This document shows, in pieces, positions 5,499-11,156 of a stretch of 18,288 nucleotides of DNA. The notes under the pieces were generated by a model. It was not told the origin of the DNA, did no database searches, and saw nothing but the letters and a program-made list of their open reading frames with translations. The stretch comes from Rickettsiales bacterium (GTDB taxonomy: Bacteria; Pseudomonadota; Alphaproteobacteria; Rs-D84). A program made the position numbers and the translations under genes. The number at the start of each line of letters is the position of its first letter. The stretch's first letter is position 1. The stretch lies in contig JAISSM010000050.1 of the NCBI GenBank assembly GCA_031273075.1, forward strand, positions 1-18,288, written 5' to 3'.

Positions 5499-5861
5499 TT
5501 ATTGCTTGCCGAGGTCTTCGACTATTCTGGCCTTCTTGCCGGTCAGAGCGCGAAGGAAAAACAATCTCGCGCGGCGGACCTTTCCAACGCGGACTTTTTC
5601 GATTTTTTCTATCGCCGGCGAATACAGCGGGAATTTCCTTTCCACCCCCACCCCGTGCGATTCCTTCCGTACGGTGAACGCCGCCGAAGTTCCCGCGCCG
5701 GAACGCTCTATGCACACGCCCTCAAACAGCTGGGTCCGGAATTTGTCGCCGTCCTTGATTTTGCAATACACTTTCAGCGTGTCGCCGGCCTTGAAGTCCG
5801 GAACGCTTTTCGCCAATTTCCCTATCTCTTGTTTCTCGATTTTATTTATTATGTTCGCCAT
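5499..5861 (-). CDS. rplS: 50S ribosomal protein L19
   Basis: The 120-residue protein begins MANIINKIEKQEI and carries the L19 core: VPDFKAGDTLKVYCKIKDG, QLFEGVCIERSGAGTSAAFTVRK, GVGVERKFPLYSPAIEKIEK and VRRARLFFLRALTGKKARI. L19 sits at the interface of the 30S and 50S subunits. Length and motifs are normal. Its start overlaps the end of trmD by 20 bases, the classic trmD-rplS pairing, so the two are translationally coupled. A repeat island starts 4 bases after its stop. Confidence 0.97.
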   Translation of the reverse strand: MANIINKIEKQEIGKLAKSVPDFKAGDTLKVYCKIKDGDKFRTQLFEGVCIERSGAGTSAAFTVRKESHGVGVERKFPLYSPAIEKIEKVRVGKVRRARLFFLRALTGKKARIVEDLGKQ

Positions 5862-6549
5862 TGTCTTTGCCTTTTTCCTTTAACAACAAGTCCGGACGCC
5901 GTTCCATAGTTATCGCGTCCGACCGTTCTTTTTTCCATTTTTCTATTTCGCCGCGGTGGCCGGACAACAAGACGTCCGGGACTTTGCGTCCGCGCCATTC
6001 GTCGGGGCGCGTATACAGCGGCCATTCAAGCCCCCCGATTTCAAAGCTTTCATTTCCCGTCGCATCGGGTCCGCCGCGGACGACATTATCGCACAGCCTT
6101 ATCAGACTGTCAATAAAAACCTGCGCCGCGATTTCCCCGCCGGACAGTATATAGTCGCCGATGCTTATCTCTTCGATTTCGTATTCGTCTATGACGCGCT
6201 GATCCACCCCCTCGTACCGGCCGCACAGTAGGATGAATTCGGACGCGGTCTTATATTCGCGCGCCGTTTTTTGGTTCCACAATTTCCCGCGCGGCGAAAA
6301 GTATATGATTTTCGCGTTCGGCTTTTTTATGGAATCGATCGCCTTGGAAATCGGATCCGCCATCATCACTTGTCCGTCCGCGCCCCCGAACGCCGCGTCG
6401 TCGACCGTCCTATGATTGTCCTTCGCAAAGTCGCGCGGGTTCGTCGTTTTGTAAGACCATATGCCGTTCGATAGCGCGCGCCCCACCACCCCGCCGCCCA
6501 AGGTTCCGGGAAACATTTCGGGAAAAATCGTGATTATGTCAAAATGCAC
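5842..6549 (-). CDS. trmD: tRNA (guanine-N1-)-methyltransferase
   Basis: TrmD methylates G37 of tRNAs with G at position 36, preventing +1 frameshifting. The 235-residue SPOUT enzyme shows FDIITIFPEMFPG, VVGRALSNGIW, PRDFAKDNHRTVDD, the trefoil-knot AdoMet site (LLCGRYEGVDQRVI and EISIGDYILSGGE), LEWPLYTRPDEWRG and VPDVLLSGHRGEIEKW. Two places depart from the usual pattern: the YGGGxGM loop reads FGGADGQ, and the residue before SF in the segment that usually ends in Asp-Ser-Phe is Glu (GNESF). The C-terminal domain is a little short. It overlaps tsaC by 16 bases and rplS by 20 bases, so the three are one tight operon. Confidence 0.96.
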   Translation of the reverse strand: MHFDIITIFPEMFPGTLGGGVVGRALSNGIWSYKTTNPRDFAKDNHRTVDDAAFGGADGQVMMADPISKAIDSIKKPNAKIIYFSPRGKLWNQKTAREYKTASEFILLCGRYEGVDQRVIDEYEIEEISIGDYILSGGEIAAQVFIDSLIRLCDNVVRGGPDATGNESFEIGGLEWPLYTRPDEWRGRKVPDVLLSGHRGEIEKWKKERSDAITMERRPDLLLKEKGKDNGEHNK

Positions 6550-7058
6550 GATCCCCGCCTTAATATTTCAATTCCGTTTTGCGTGACCTTAACTATCGTG
6601 CTCGGCTTTGCTTTTTTCGGAGCGTCGCCGTCGATCACCATTATATTCGGAAAGGTTTTCCGAATCGCTTCGGCGTCGTTCAGCGGCGGCATGCCCGACA
6701 AATTCGCGCTGGTCGTCGCCAAGCAATGCCCGTCGATCGCTTCGCAAAGATTTCGGAAGATTTCATGATTCGGAACTCTCGCCGCGCCGAACGTCGGGTC
6801 GTCGTTTCCTATAATGGTCAGCGGGCCGGGCCAATATTTTTTCGCCAGCTCGAACGCCTTTGCCGGAAAGTCTTTCATCCACGGTCCAAGATTTTCCAGC
6901 GAGTTCGACATTATAATAAGATGTTTGTCCTTCGGTCTTTGTTTTATTTCGAACAGCGCGTTGGAAAATCGCGGCAGCGCCCCCAGGCCCCAGACCGTGT
7001 CCGTCGGAAACGCAATCACGCCGCCCTTCAAAAGGTAACCGTCGAGGTCAATATTCAT
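6534..7058 (-). CDS. tsaC: Threonylcarbamoyl-AMP synthase (TsaC/YrdC type)
   Basis: TsaC makes threonylcarbamoyl-AMP from threonine, bicarbonate and ATP, the first step of t6A formation completed by TsaD. The 174-residue single-domain protein has GGVIAFPTDTVWGLGA at residues 12-27, the IKQRPKDKHLIIM nucleotide/metal site, YWPGPLTII, ARVPNHEI and CLATTSANLSG, ending in the STIVKV and ILRRGS strands. It lacks the extra domain of Sua5, so TsaC is the better name. It is first in the leftward operon that ends with tsaD. The ATG lies 7 bases after a TATAAT box with no ribosome site, suggesting leaderless translation. Confidence 0.93.
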   Translation of the reverse strand: MNIDLDGYLLKGGVIAFPTDTVWGLGALPRFSNALFEIKQRPKDKHLIIMSNSLENLGPWMKDFPAKAFELAKKYWPGPLTIIGNDDPTFGAARVPNHEIFRNLCEAIDGHCLATTSANLSGMPPLNDAEAIRKTFPNIMVIDGDAPKKAKPSTIVKVTQNGIEILRRGSCILT

Positions 7059-7060
7059 GC

Positions 7061-7088
7061 TTGCAATTATATTCTTATTTGTTAGGAT
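7061..7088 (+). promoter_or_regulatory. Rubrerythrin promoter
   Basis: TTGCAA (7061-7066), 16 bp and TAGGAT (7083-7088) are followed by the ribosome site AGGAG (7102-7106) before the ATG at 7113. It occupies the same bases as the opposing tsaC promoter. Confidence 0.6.
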
Positions 7089-7093
7089 TGCAA
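7066..7093 (-). promoter_or_regulatory. tsaC operon promoter
   Basis: On the minus strand TTGCAA (7093-7088), 16 bp and a perfect TATAAT (7071-7066) end 7 bases before the tsaC ATG. Its -10 touches the -35 of the rubrerythrin promoter and its -35 touches the rubrerythrin -10. Confidence 0.65.
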
Positions 7094-7112
7094 CACAACA
7101 TAGGAGAAAAAA

Positions 7113-7733
7113 ATGGCTGTATTAAAAGGCACACAAACCGAAAAAAACATACTGACCGCTTTCGCGGGCGAATCCCAGGCGCGCAACCGCTATACGTTTT
7201 TCGCAGGGCAGGCGAACAAGGACGGGTTCAACGCGATCGGAAAAATATTTTCCGAAACCGCGGATCAGGAAAAAGAGCACGCGCATCGTTTGTTCAAATT
7301 CCTCGAGGGCGGAGATTTGGAAATCGCCGCCGCTTTCCCCGCCGGCAAGATCGGGACGACCCTGGAAAATCTGTCGGCCGCCGCGTTCGGAGAGCATGAA
7401 GAGAACACCGTCATGTATCCCAAGTTCGCGCAAATCGCCGCAAGCGAGGGGCTTGACGCCATCGCCGAAACTTTGAAAAACATCGGACTCGCGGAGCGGT
7501 ATCACGAGGCGCGGTTCCGCGCCCTGATCGACGCGATCGAAAAGGATACTCTATTCAAACAGCCGAACGCAGTCATGTGGCGCTGCACCAACTGCGGCAA
7601 CTGGCACATCGGGACGGAGGCGCCGGAGGTTTGCCCGGCGTGCGCGCATCCCCGCGGGCACTTCATAAGCGAAGGCACGATCGCGCATTGCGATACGAAT
7701 GAAGGGTTTTGCGAGTACACGAAGGTGGATTAA
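7113..7733 (+). CDS. Rubrerythrin
   Basis: This 206-residue cytoplasmic diiron protein reduces hydrogen peroxide in anaerobes and microaerophiles. The ferritin-like domain (about 1-145) has the ligand motifs ESQARNRY (E20), DQEKEHAH (E53, H56), GEHEENTVMYPKF and ERYHEARF. A rubredoxin-like domain follows with CTNCG and CPACAHP holding the mononuclear iron. An extra tail of about 24 residues (FISEGTIAHC..GFCEYTKVD) with two cysteines follows the rubredoxin part. The ribosome site AGGAG fits. It is divergent from the tsaC operon with overlapping promoters. The stop codon lies at the first unit of a TTAACAG heptamer array. Confidence 0.95.
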   Translation: MAVLKGTQTEKNILTAFAGESQARNRYTFFAGQANKDGFNAIGKIFSETADQEKEHAHRLFKFLEGGDLEIAAAFPAGKIGTTLENLSAAAFGEHEENTVMYPKFAQIAASEGLDAIAETLKNIGLAERYHEARFRALIDAIEKDTLFKQPNAVMWRCTNCGNWHIGTEAPEVCPACAHPRGHFISEGTIAHCDTNEGFCEYTKVD

Positions 7734-7760
7734 CAGTTAACAATTAACAGTTAACAGTTA
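7730..7760 (+). repeat. Heptamer array, TTAACAG/TTAACAA family
   Basis: Four units (TTAACAG, TTAACAA, TTAACAG, TTAACAG) plus TTA. The TAA within the first unit (7731-7733) is the rubrerythrin stop codon. A perfect array has a TAA in all frames on both strands. Related arrays are at 12826-12842 and 15954-15970. Confidence 0.9.
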
Positions 7761-7763
7761 TTG

Positions 7764-7871
7764 TCGCGGGGCGTTGCCCCGCGTACTTATTACCTGGATC
7801 CCGCGGTCGGGGTCGCAGACCCCCGCCGCGGGATGACAAATAGACCCTATTCCCGCCTGCGCGGGAATGAC
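7764..7871 (+). repeat. Hairpin cluster: CGCGGGGC stem, enlarged CCTGG..ATGAC hairpin, TTCCCGC hairpin
   Basis: CGCGGGGC GTT GCCCCGCG occupies 7764-7782. A CCTGG..GGATGAC hairpin at 7793-7836 has its usual TCAAG loop replaced by a second stem (GGGGTC GCA GACCCC). After the linker AAATAGACCCTA, the TTCCCGC CTGC GCGGGAA TGAC hairpin lies at 7850-7871. The same linker joins the same two hairpins at 5402-5414, so they form a joint unit. The rest of the gap to 7937 shows nothing recognisable. Confidence 0.85.
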
Positions 7872-7937
7872 AAAGAGTGCGGGACTTTGATTGTCGAACT
7901 AATAATCCCGAAGCATTTATCACTTTATCAAAACAGA

Positions 7938-8618
7938 TCAGAATGTATATTTCATCCCGACGTCGAAATTAGTAAATGTCGCGTTTTCGAATATGAAAAA
8001 TCTCATTCCGGCATTTGCGCCAAAATTATCATTGAAATTAAGCGCGAAACCGAATCTGAACACGGGCGCGCCTTTTGTTTCTTTATTCGATGCTTTGTAA
8101 TTCAAGGCTTTGGAAAATTGTATCTCCGTTTTGTGAATGACATTTGCATAGCCCAGTCCTAAAACAAGATACGGATAATGGGTAATTCCACTCTCGTATT
8201 CCGCGATACCAAAGCGTATATAATTATCCACAATTATCCCATACATTGTATTTTCAGAAGCAAGGTCTGCATTCAAAATATTGGAACAATTATAAACTTT
8301 GCAATATCCGGTGCCCCCCGCAACTTCCACTATTTCGTTCGCATATTCTTGGGCGGTGTTTTTATCGGTGCTTGCGGAAAAACTTTTATCCACGAAAGCG
8401 GCGATGCCTATGTTATAAATATTATCATTGCCTCCAAATTTTACGCCGGCCTCGGTGCCAAACTTGAGGTGACCGCCCGGAGCATATTTTTCTTCAAACG
8501 GGTCATCATACACTTCAATATCAAATCCTAAATTACCGCCTAAAAAGAAATGCGGGGAATAATCGGCGAACGCCGGAGCGGAGAACAATATGGCCATAGA
8601 AATAACAACTTTCTTCAT
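7938..8618 (-). CDS. Outer-membrane beta-barrel protein (opacity/OmpW-like size class)
   Basis: The 226-residue protein has a normal signal peptide (MKKVVISMAILFSAPAFA, cleaved before DYSPHFF). It continues as alternating strands (FFLGGNLGFDIEVY, LKFGTEAGVKFG, NIYNIGIAAFVDKSF, YLVLGLGYANVIHK, PVFRFGFALNFN, FGANAGMRFF) and ends in Phe (NFDVGMKYTF), the C-terminal signature recognised by the BAM complex. Two cysteines lie close together (YCKVYNC). It is likely a small 8-stranded surface barrel; the specific family and ligand are not recognised. The gene is visibly richer in A+T than its neighbours, which may mean separate ancestry or relaxed codon choice. It is monocistronic, with a promoter at 8643-8670. 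Confidence 0.8.
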   Translation of the reverse strand: MKKVVISMAILFSAPAFADYSPHFFLGGNLGFDIEVYDDPFEEKYAPGGHLKFGTEAGVKFGGNDNIYNIGIAAFVDKSFSASTDKNTAQEYANEIVEVAGGTGYCKVYNCSNILNADLASENTMYGIIVDNYIRFGIAEYESGITHYPYLVLGLGYANVIHKTEIQFSKALNYKASNKETKGAPVFRFGFALNFNDNFGANAGMRFFIFENATFTNFDVGMKYTF

Positions 8619-8642
8619 AAATACATCTCTTTTGTTTAACGA

Positions 8643-8670
8643 ATTATATAACGTATCTGAAGTAAATCAA
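8643..8670 (-). promoter_or_regulatory. Promoter of the beta-barrel gene
   Basis: On the minus strand TTGATT (8670-8665), 16 bp and TATAAT (8648-8643) lie 24 bases upstream of the ATG at 8618. A purine-rich AAAAGAGATG is the only ribosome-site candidate. Confidence 0.6.
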
Positions 8671-8890
8671 ATAAAAAATGGCCAAATAGTCCGGCAGATA
8701 TAGGATATTAGTAAAAATTATGGGAAAGCTTGAAATGCTTGAAAATCTAACAAAGAGTTCAATTAACAATGAAAAACGCTCACCTCTAAAAGTAAAAAAT
8801 CGAACTCGCCAACGCCTAGGAAATCCAAGCAAAATTGCGCCTTTTGGGCACGATTGAATCAAATGGTGCGCGTGGGATGGTAAAGGAAAA
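8671..8890 (+). other. AT-rich intergenic stretch without recognised content
   Basis: No coding frame with a ribosome site, tRNA cloverleaf or strong terminator is visible. It holds an isolated TTCAATTAACAATGA at 8759-8773 resembling the TTAACAA heptamer family. A small RNA cannot be excluded. With the repeat block at 8892-9115 it makes up most of the 8619-9173 gap. Confidence 0.5.
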
Positions 8891-8891
8891 T

Positions 8892-9115
8892 GGATTGCTT
8901 CGCTTCGCTCGCAATGACGTTTCCTGTTTGCTTTGCAAACAGGAAAGGCGGGTTTTATAAAAACCCGCCCCACCTTATTACCTGGACCCCGTGGTCAAGC
9001 CACGGGGTGACAAAGGAGGGAACGCGGGATGACAAAGGGGGCGTGGGGATGACGAACCACCCCGGCCCGTCTCCGCTTCGCTCCGCCGCGGCCACCCCTC
9101 CATAGAGGGGAACTT
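8892..9115 (+). repeat. Dense repeat block upstream of the motor-like gene pair
   Basis: In order: the GGATTGC..GCAATGAC hairpin (8892-8918), the double hairpin copy 2 (8920-8969), CCTGG with ACCCCGTGG/CCACGGGGT and GAC (8981-9011), two half copies ending GGGATGAC and GGGGATGAC (9015-9052), and the CCACCCC..AGAGGGG double hairpin with an enlarged first stem (9053-9115). All units are in the same orientation as elsewhere in the window. Confidence 0.85.
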
Positions 9116-9122
9116 TTGCGGC

Positions 9123-9152
9123 TTGACCGGCGGGGGCGCGAGTTGCTAAACT
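9123..9152 (+). promoter_or_regulatory. Promoter of the MotA/TolQ-like gene
   Basis: TTGACC (9123-9128), 18 bp and TAAACT (9147-9152) are followed by AGGAG (9161-9165), 8 bases before a TTG start at 9174. The ribosome site supports TTG over the internal ATG 33 bases later. Confidence 0.5.
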
Positions 9153-9173
9153 TATCCGATAGGAGAAACTCGT

Positions 9174-9932
9174 TTGGCAAGCGCTTTTCACAAGAATCTT
9201 GACCGCATGGCGTTATTCGTCGCCGTCGTTTCTTTCGGCGTCGCCTGCGTGCGCGCCGACTTCCTTCGTTTCGCCCTTACCAATCTTTACATGAACGGCG
9301 CCATTATCGGCATCACTATTTTCGGCATCCTTCTATGTTTCATTCAGATTTTCAGCCTGCTTCCCGAGTACCGGTGGATGCAACGGTATTTCAACAATCA
9401 TCTGCGTTCGCCCGACGACTATCCGCCCGTCGTTCTGCGTCCGATCGCCATCATGCTTAACCGCGTTCGTCTGTCCGGGAGCGCGTTCATTTCCGCCCAG
9501 ACATTGAACAATTTCCTTGACCTTATAATGAGCCGTTTCGAGGATCAGCGCGAATCCGTCCGCTATGTCACGAACGTTCTTATATTCCTGGGGCTTCTCG
9601 GGACGTTCTGGGGGCTTTTGCACACGACCGGCGGGTTCGCGGAATTATTGAACAATTTATCGTTCGAGGACGACGGCGTGTCCGAAGCGATTCGCGCCGG
9701 TTTGTCCGAACCCCTTCGCGGGATCGGCACCGCGTTCTCGACTTCGTTCTTCGGGTTGGGCGGTTCCCTGTTGGTCGGGTTCCTGGGGCTTCAAGCGCAA
9801 TTGGCCCAGAACGCGATGTTCCGCGAACTTGAAGAGGGTTTGGCCGGGCGCGTCCGCGTGTCGCCCGACGTCGCGGAACTTGCCAACGCGGTCGACAGGC
9901 TTGAAAATACAATATCCAAAAAAGGAGGGTAA
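9174..9932 (+). CDS. MotA/TolQ/ExbB-like proton-channel protein
   Basis: The 252-residue inner-membrane protein has four predicted membrane helices: about 13-30, 41-63 (NGAIIGITIFGILLCF), 121-141 (TNVLIFLGLLGTFWGLLHTT) and 175-200 (AFSTSFFGLGGSLLVGFLGL). The third and fourth carry the LLGTFWGLL and GIGTAFSTSFFG marks of the TolQ/ExbB/MotA channel family. Such proteins form pentamers around a two-helix partner and use the proton gradient for rotation or force on the cell wall. The partner is the next gene, 3 bases downstream. No flagellar, Tol-Pal or TonB genes are nearby, so the pair is of undefined function. Translation starts at TTG. Confidence 0.85.
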   Translation: MASAFHKNLDRMALFVAVVSFGVACVRADFLRFALTNLYMNGAIIGITIFGILLCFIQIFSLLPEYRWMQRYFNNHLRSPDDYPPVVLRPIAIMLNRVRLSGSAFISAQTLNNFLDLIMSRFEDQRESVRYVTNVLIFLGLLGTFWGLLHTTGGFAELLNNLSFEDDGVSEAIRAGLSEPLRGIGTAFSTSFFGLGGSLLVGFLGLQAQLAQNAMFRELEEGLAGRVRVSPDVAELANAVDRLENTISKKGG

Positions 9933-9935
9933 AAA

Positions 9936-10952
9936 ATGAAAGTGAGAGAGAAAATAAATTCGTGGCCGTCGTTCGTCGATCTGTTTTCCAATCTGGTCGT
10001 GATCCTGATATTCCTTTTGATCGTGTTCGTGTTTCTGTGGACCACCACGAGCGTTTTCAACAAGCGCAGCGCCATCAGCGCGGAGAGGATCTCGGAGCTT
10101 CGCAAAATTTCCGCAGAGCAGGTCGAAGAGATCGGGCGGCTTCGCGAGACCGAACGCGAGGCGCGCGATTTACTGATTCGCGCGCGCGACGAATTGGTCG
10201 CCCTTGACGGCACGCGCGAAAAACTTACGCAAGAGCAGCTTGAAATGGTCGCCGCGTACGAGAAAAAATTATACAACGTGCAATCGGACCGCGATAATCT
10301 GGAGCGGTCGGTCAAATCCCTTCGCGCCCAGGAGGAAGCCGCCATCGCCCGCGCCGCGGCCCTTCAATCGGAAGTGGAGCGCATGGACGCCGCGCTTAAC
10401 GCCGCGGAACAACACCGCCAGGTTTCGGACGCCGAATTCGCCGCTTTGTCCGACCGGCTTAACAAAGCGCTCGCGGACCGGGTTTCGGAGTTGCGCAAGT
10501 ATCAATCGCAATTTATCGGCGAAGTGCGCGACGCCGTCGGCGGCATGGGCGGCGTGGACGTGTCCACCGACCGCTTTGTGATTTCCAGCGACATTCTGTT
10601 CCCGGTCGGCGGGTTCGGATTATCCGCGGAAGGCAAGCGTCAGATTCACAAAATTTCCGGCGTGATAAAAAACCTTGAATCGAAAATTCCGACCAACGTC
10701 GGATGGGTCATCCGCGTGGACGGCCACACCGACCGGCTTCCCGTTCGAAAAGACGCGGTGCATTACAAGACCAATTTGGAGCTGTCGATCCTGCGCGCGA
10801 AAGAGGTCGTTCGCGAATTTGAAAAGAACGGCGTTCCGGGGCGGCGTTTAGTTCCGGCCGGATTCGGCGACACCTCCCCGATCGTCGAAGGTCGGACGGC
10901 CAAGGATCTTGAAAAAAACCGGCGCATAGAACTTCGGCTTACGAATCCGTAA
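9936..10952 (+). CDS. MotB/OmpA-like peptidoglycan-binding protein with long coiled coil
   Basis: The 338-residue protein starts with a short cytoplasmic tail, then PSFVDLFSNLVVILIFLLIV, a single helix (about 16-36) preceded by Asp15 in the position of the proton-carrying aspartate of MotB. Residues about 45-200 form a long Glu/Arg/Ala-rich coiled coil. Residues about 215-335 form an OmpA/MotB domain with VDGHTDRLPV, NLELSILRAKEVV, PAGFGDTSPI and KNRRIELRL, which bind peptidoglycan. The ribosome site GGAGGG and the 3-base gap to the upstream gene show an operon. The pair resembles a 5:2 rotary motor anchored to the wall; the coiled coil is much longer than in MotB and would span a wide periplasm. 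A strong terminator follows. Confidence 0.88.
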   Translation: MKVREKINSWPSFVDLFSNLVVILIFLLIVFVFLWTTTSVFNKRSAISAERISELRKISAEQVEEIGRLRETEREARDLLIRARDELVALDGTREKLTQEQLEMVAAYEKKLYNVQSDRDNLERSVKSLRAQEEAAIARAAALQSEVERMDAALNAAEQHRQVSDAEFAALSDRLNKALADRVSELRKYQSQFIGEVRDAVGGMGGVDVSTDRFVISSDILFPVGGFGLSAEGKRQIHKISGVIKNLESKIPTNVGWVIRVDGHTDRLPVRKDAVHYKTNLELSILRAKEVVREFEKNGVPGRRLVPAGFGDTSPIVEGRTAKDLEKNRRIELRLTNP

Positions 10953-10978
10953 AAAATCCCGCGAAAGCGGGATTTTTT
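10951..10978 (+). terminator. Strong bidirectional terminator after the motor-like pair
   Basis: A perfect 12-bp stem, AAAAAATCCCGC with loop GAAA and GCGGGATTTTTT, overlaps the last two bases of the stop codon. It has a T6 run on one side and an A6 run on the other, so it can also act on leftward transcription. Confidence 0.92.
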
Positions 10979-10980
10979 AC

Positions 10981-11012
10981 AATGAAGAATGAAGAATTAA
11001 GAATGAAGAATG
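10981..11012 (+). repeat. Heptamer array, GAAGAAT family
   Basis: GAAGAAT-type units with one TTAAGAA variant start 2 bases after the terminator. In this orientation the array carries TGA in all frames. It is the same family that forms the signal peptides at 4768-4802 and 5287-5333. Confidence 0.85.
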
Positions 11013-11023
11013 GATGGGGCACT

Positions 11024-11128
11024 GGTGGGGTGTGTTTCTATGAAACACACCTTGTTTGTGAAACAAACAATCGTTTCCTGTTTGCCTTGCAAACAGGAAA
11101 GGCGGGTTTTATAAAAACCCGCCCCACC
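11024..11128 (+). repeat. Full-length composite hairpin element bounded by GGTGGGG and CCCCACC
   Basis: The ends GGTGGGG (11024-11030) and CCCCACC (11122-11128) are inverted. Between them are four perfect hairpins: GGTGTGTTTC/GAAACACACC (11029-11051), TTGTTTG/CAAACAA (11052-11070), TTTCCTGTTTGC/GCAAACAGGAAA (11074-11100) and GGCGGGTTTT/AAAACCCGCC (11101-11123). Shorter versions elsewhere contain only the right two hairpins. Confidence 0.88.
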
Positions 11129-11156
11129 TATGTTGCGATAGAACATATCGGATTTT

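Noticed and set aside
5368..5715. N-terminal extension of the DUF2155 gene into rplS
   Set aside because: The frame is open only because the repeats and rplS lack stops there; the signal peptide would be internal.
8671..8890. tRNA or known structured RNA
   Set aside because: No cloverleaf, CCA end or recognisable conserved RNA motif could be traced by eye; a covariance-model search would be needed to exclude one.
9174..10952. Zorya defence system (ZorA/ZorB)
   Set aside because: The MotA-like protein is only 252 residues without the long cytoplasmic tail of ZorA, and no ZorC/D/E-like helicase or nuclease gene is adjacent; tRNA synthetase and pyrimidine genes surround it.
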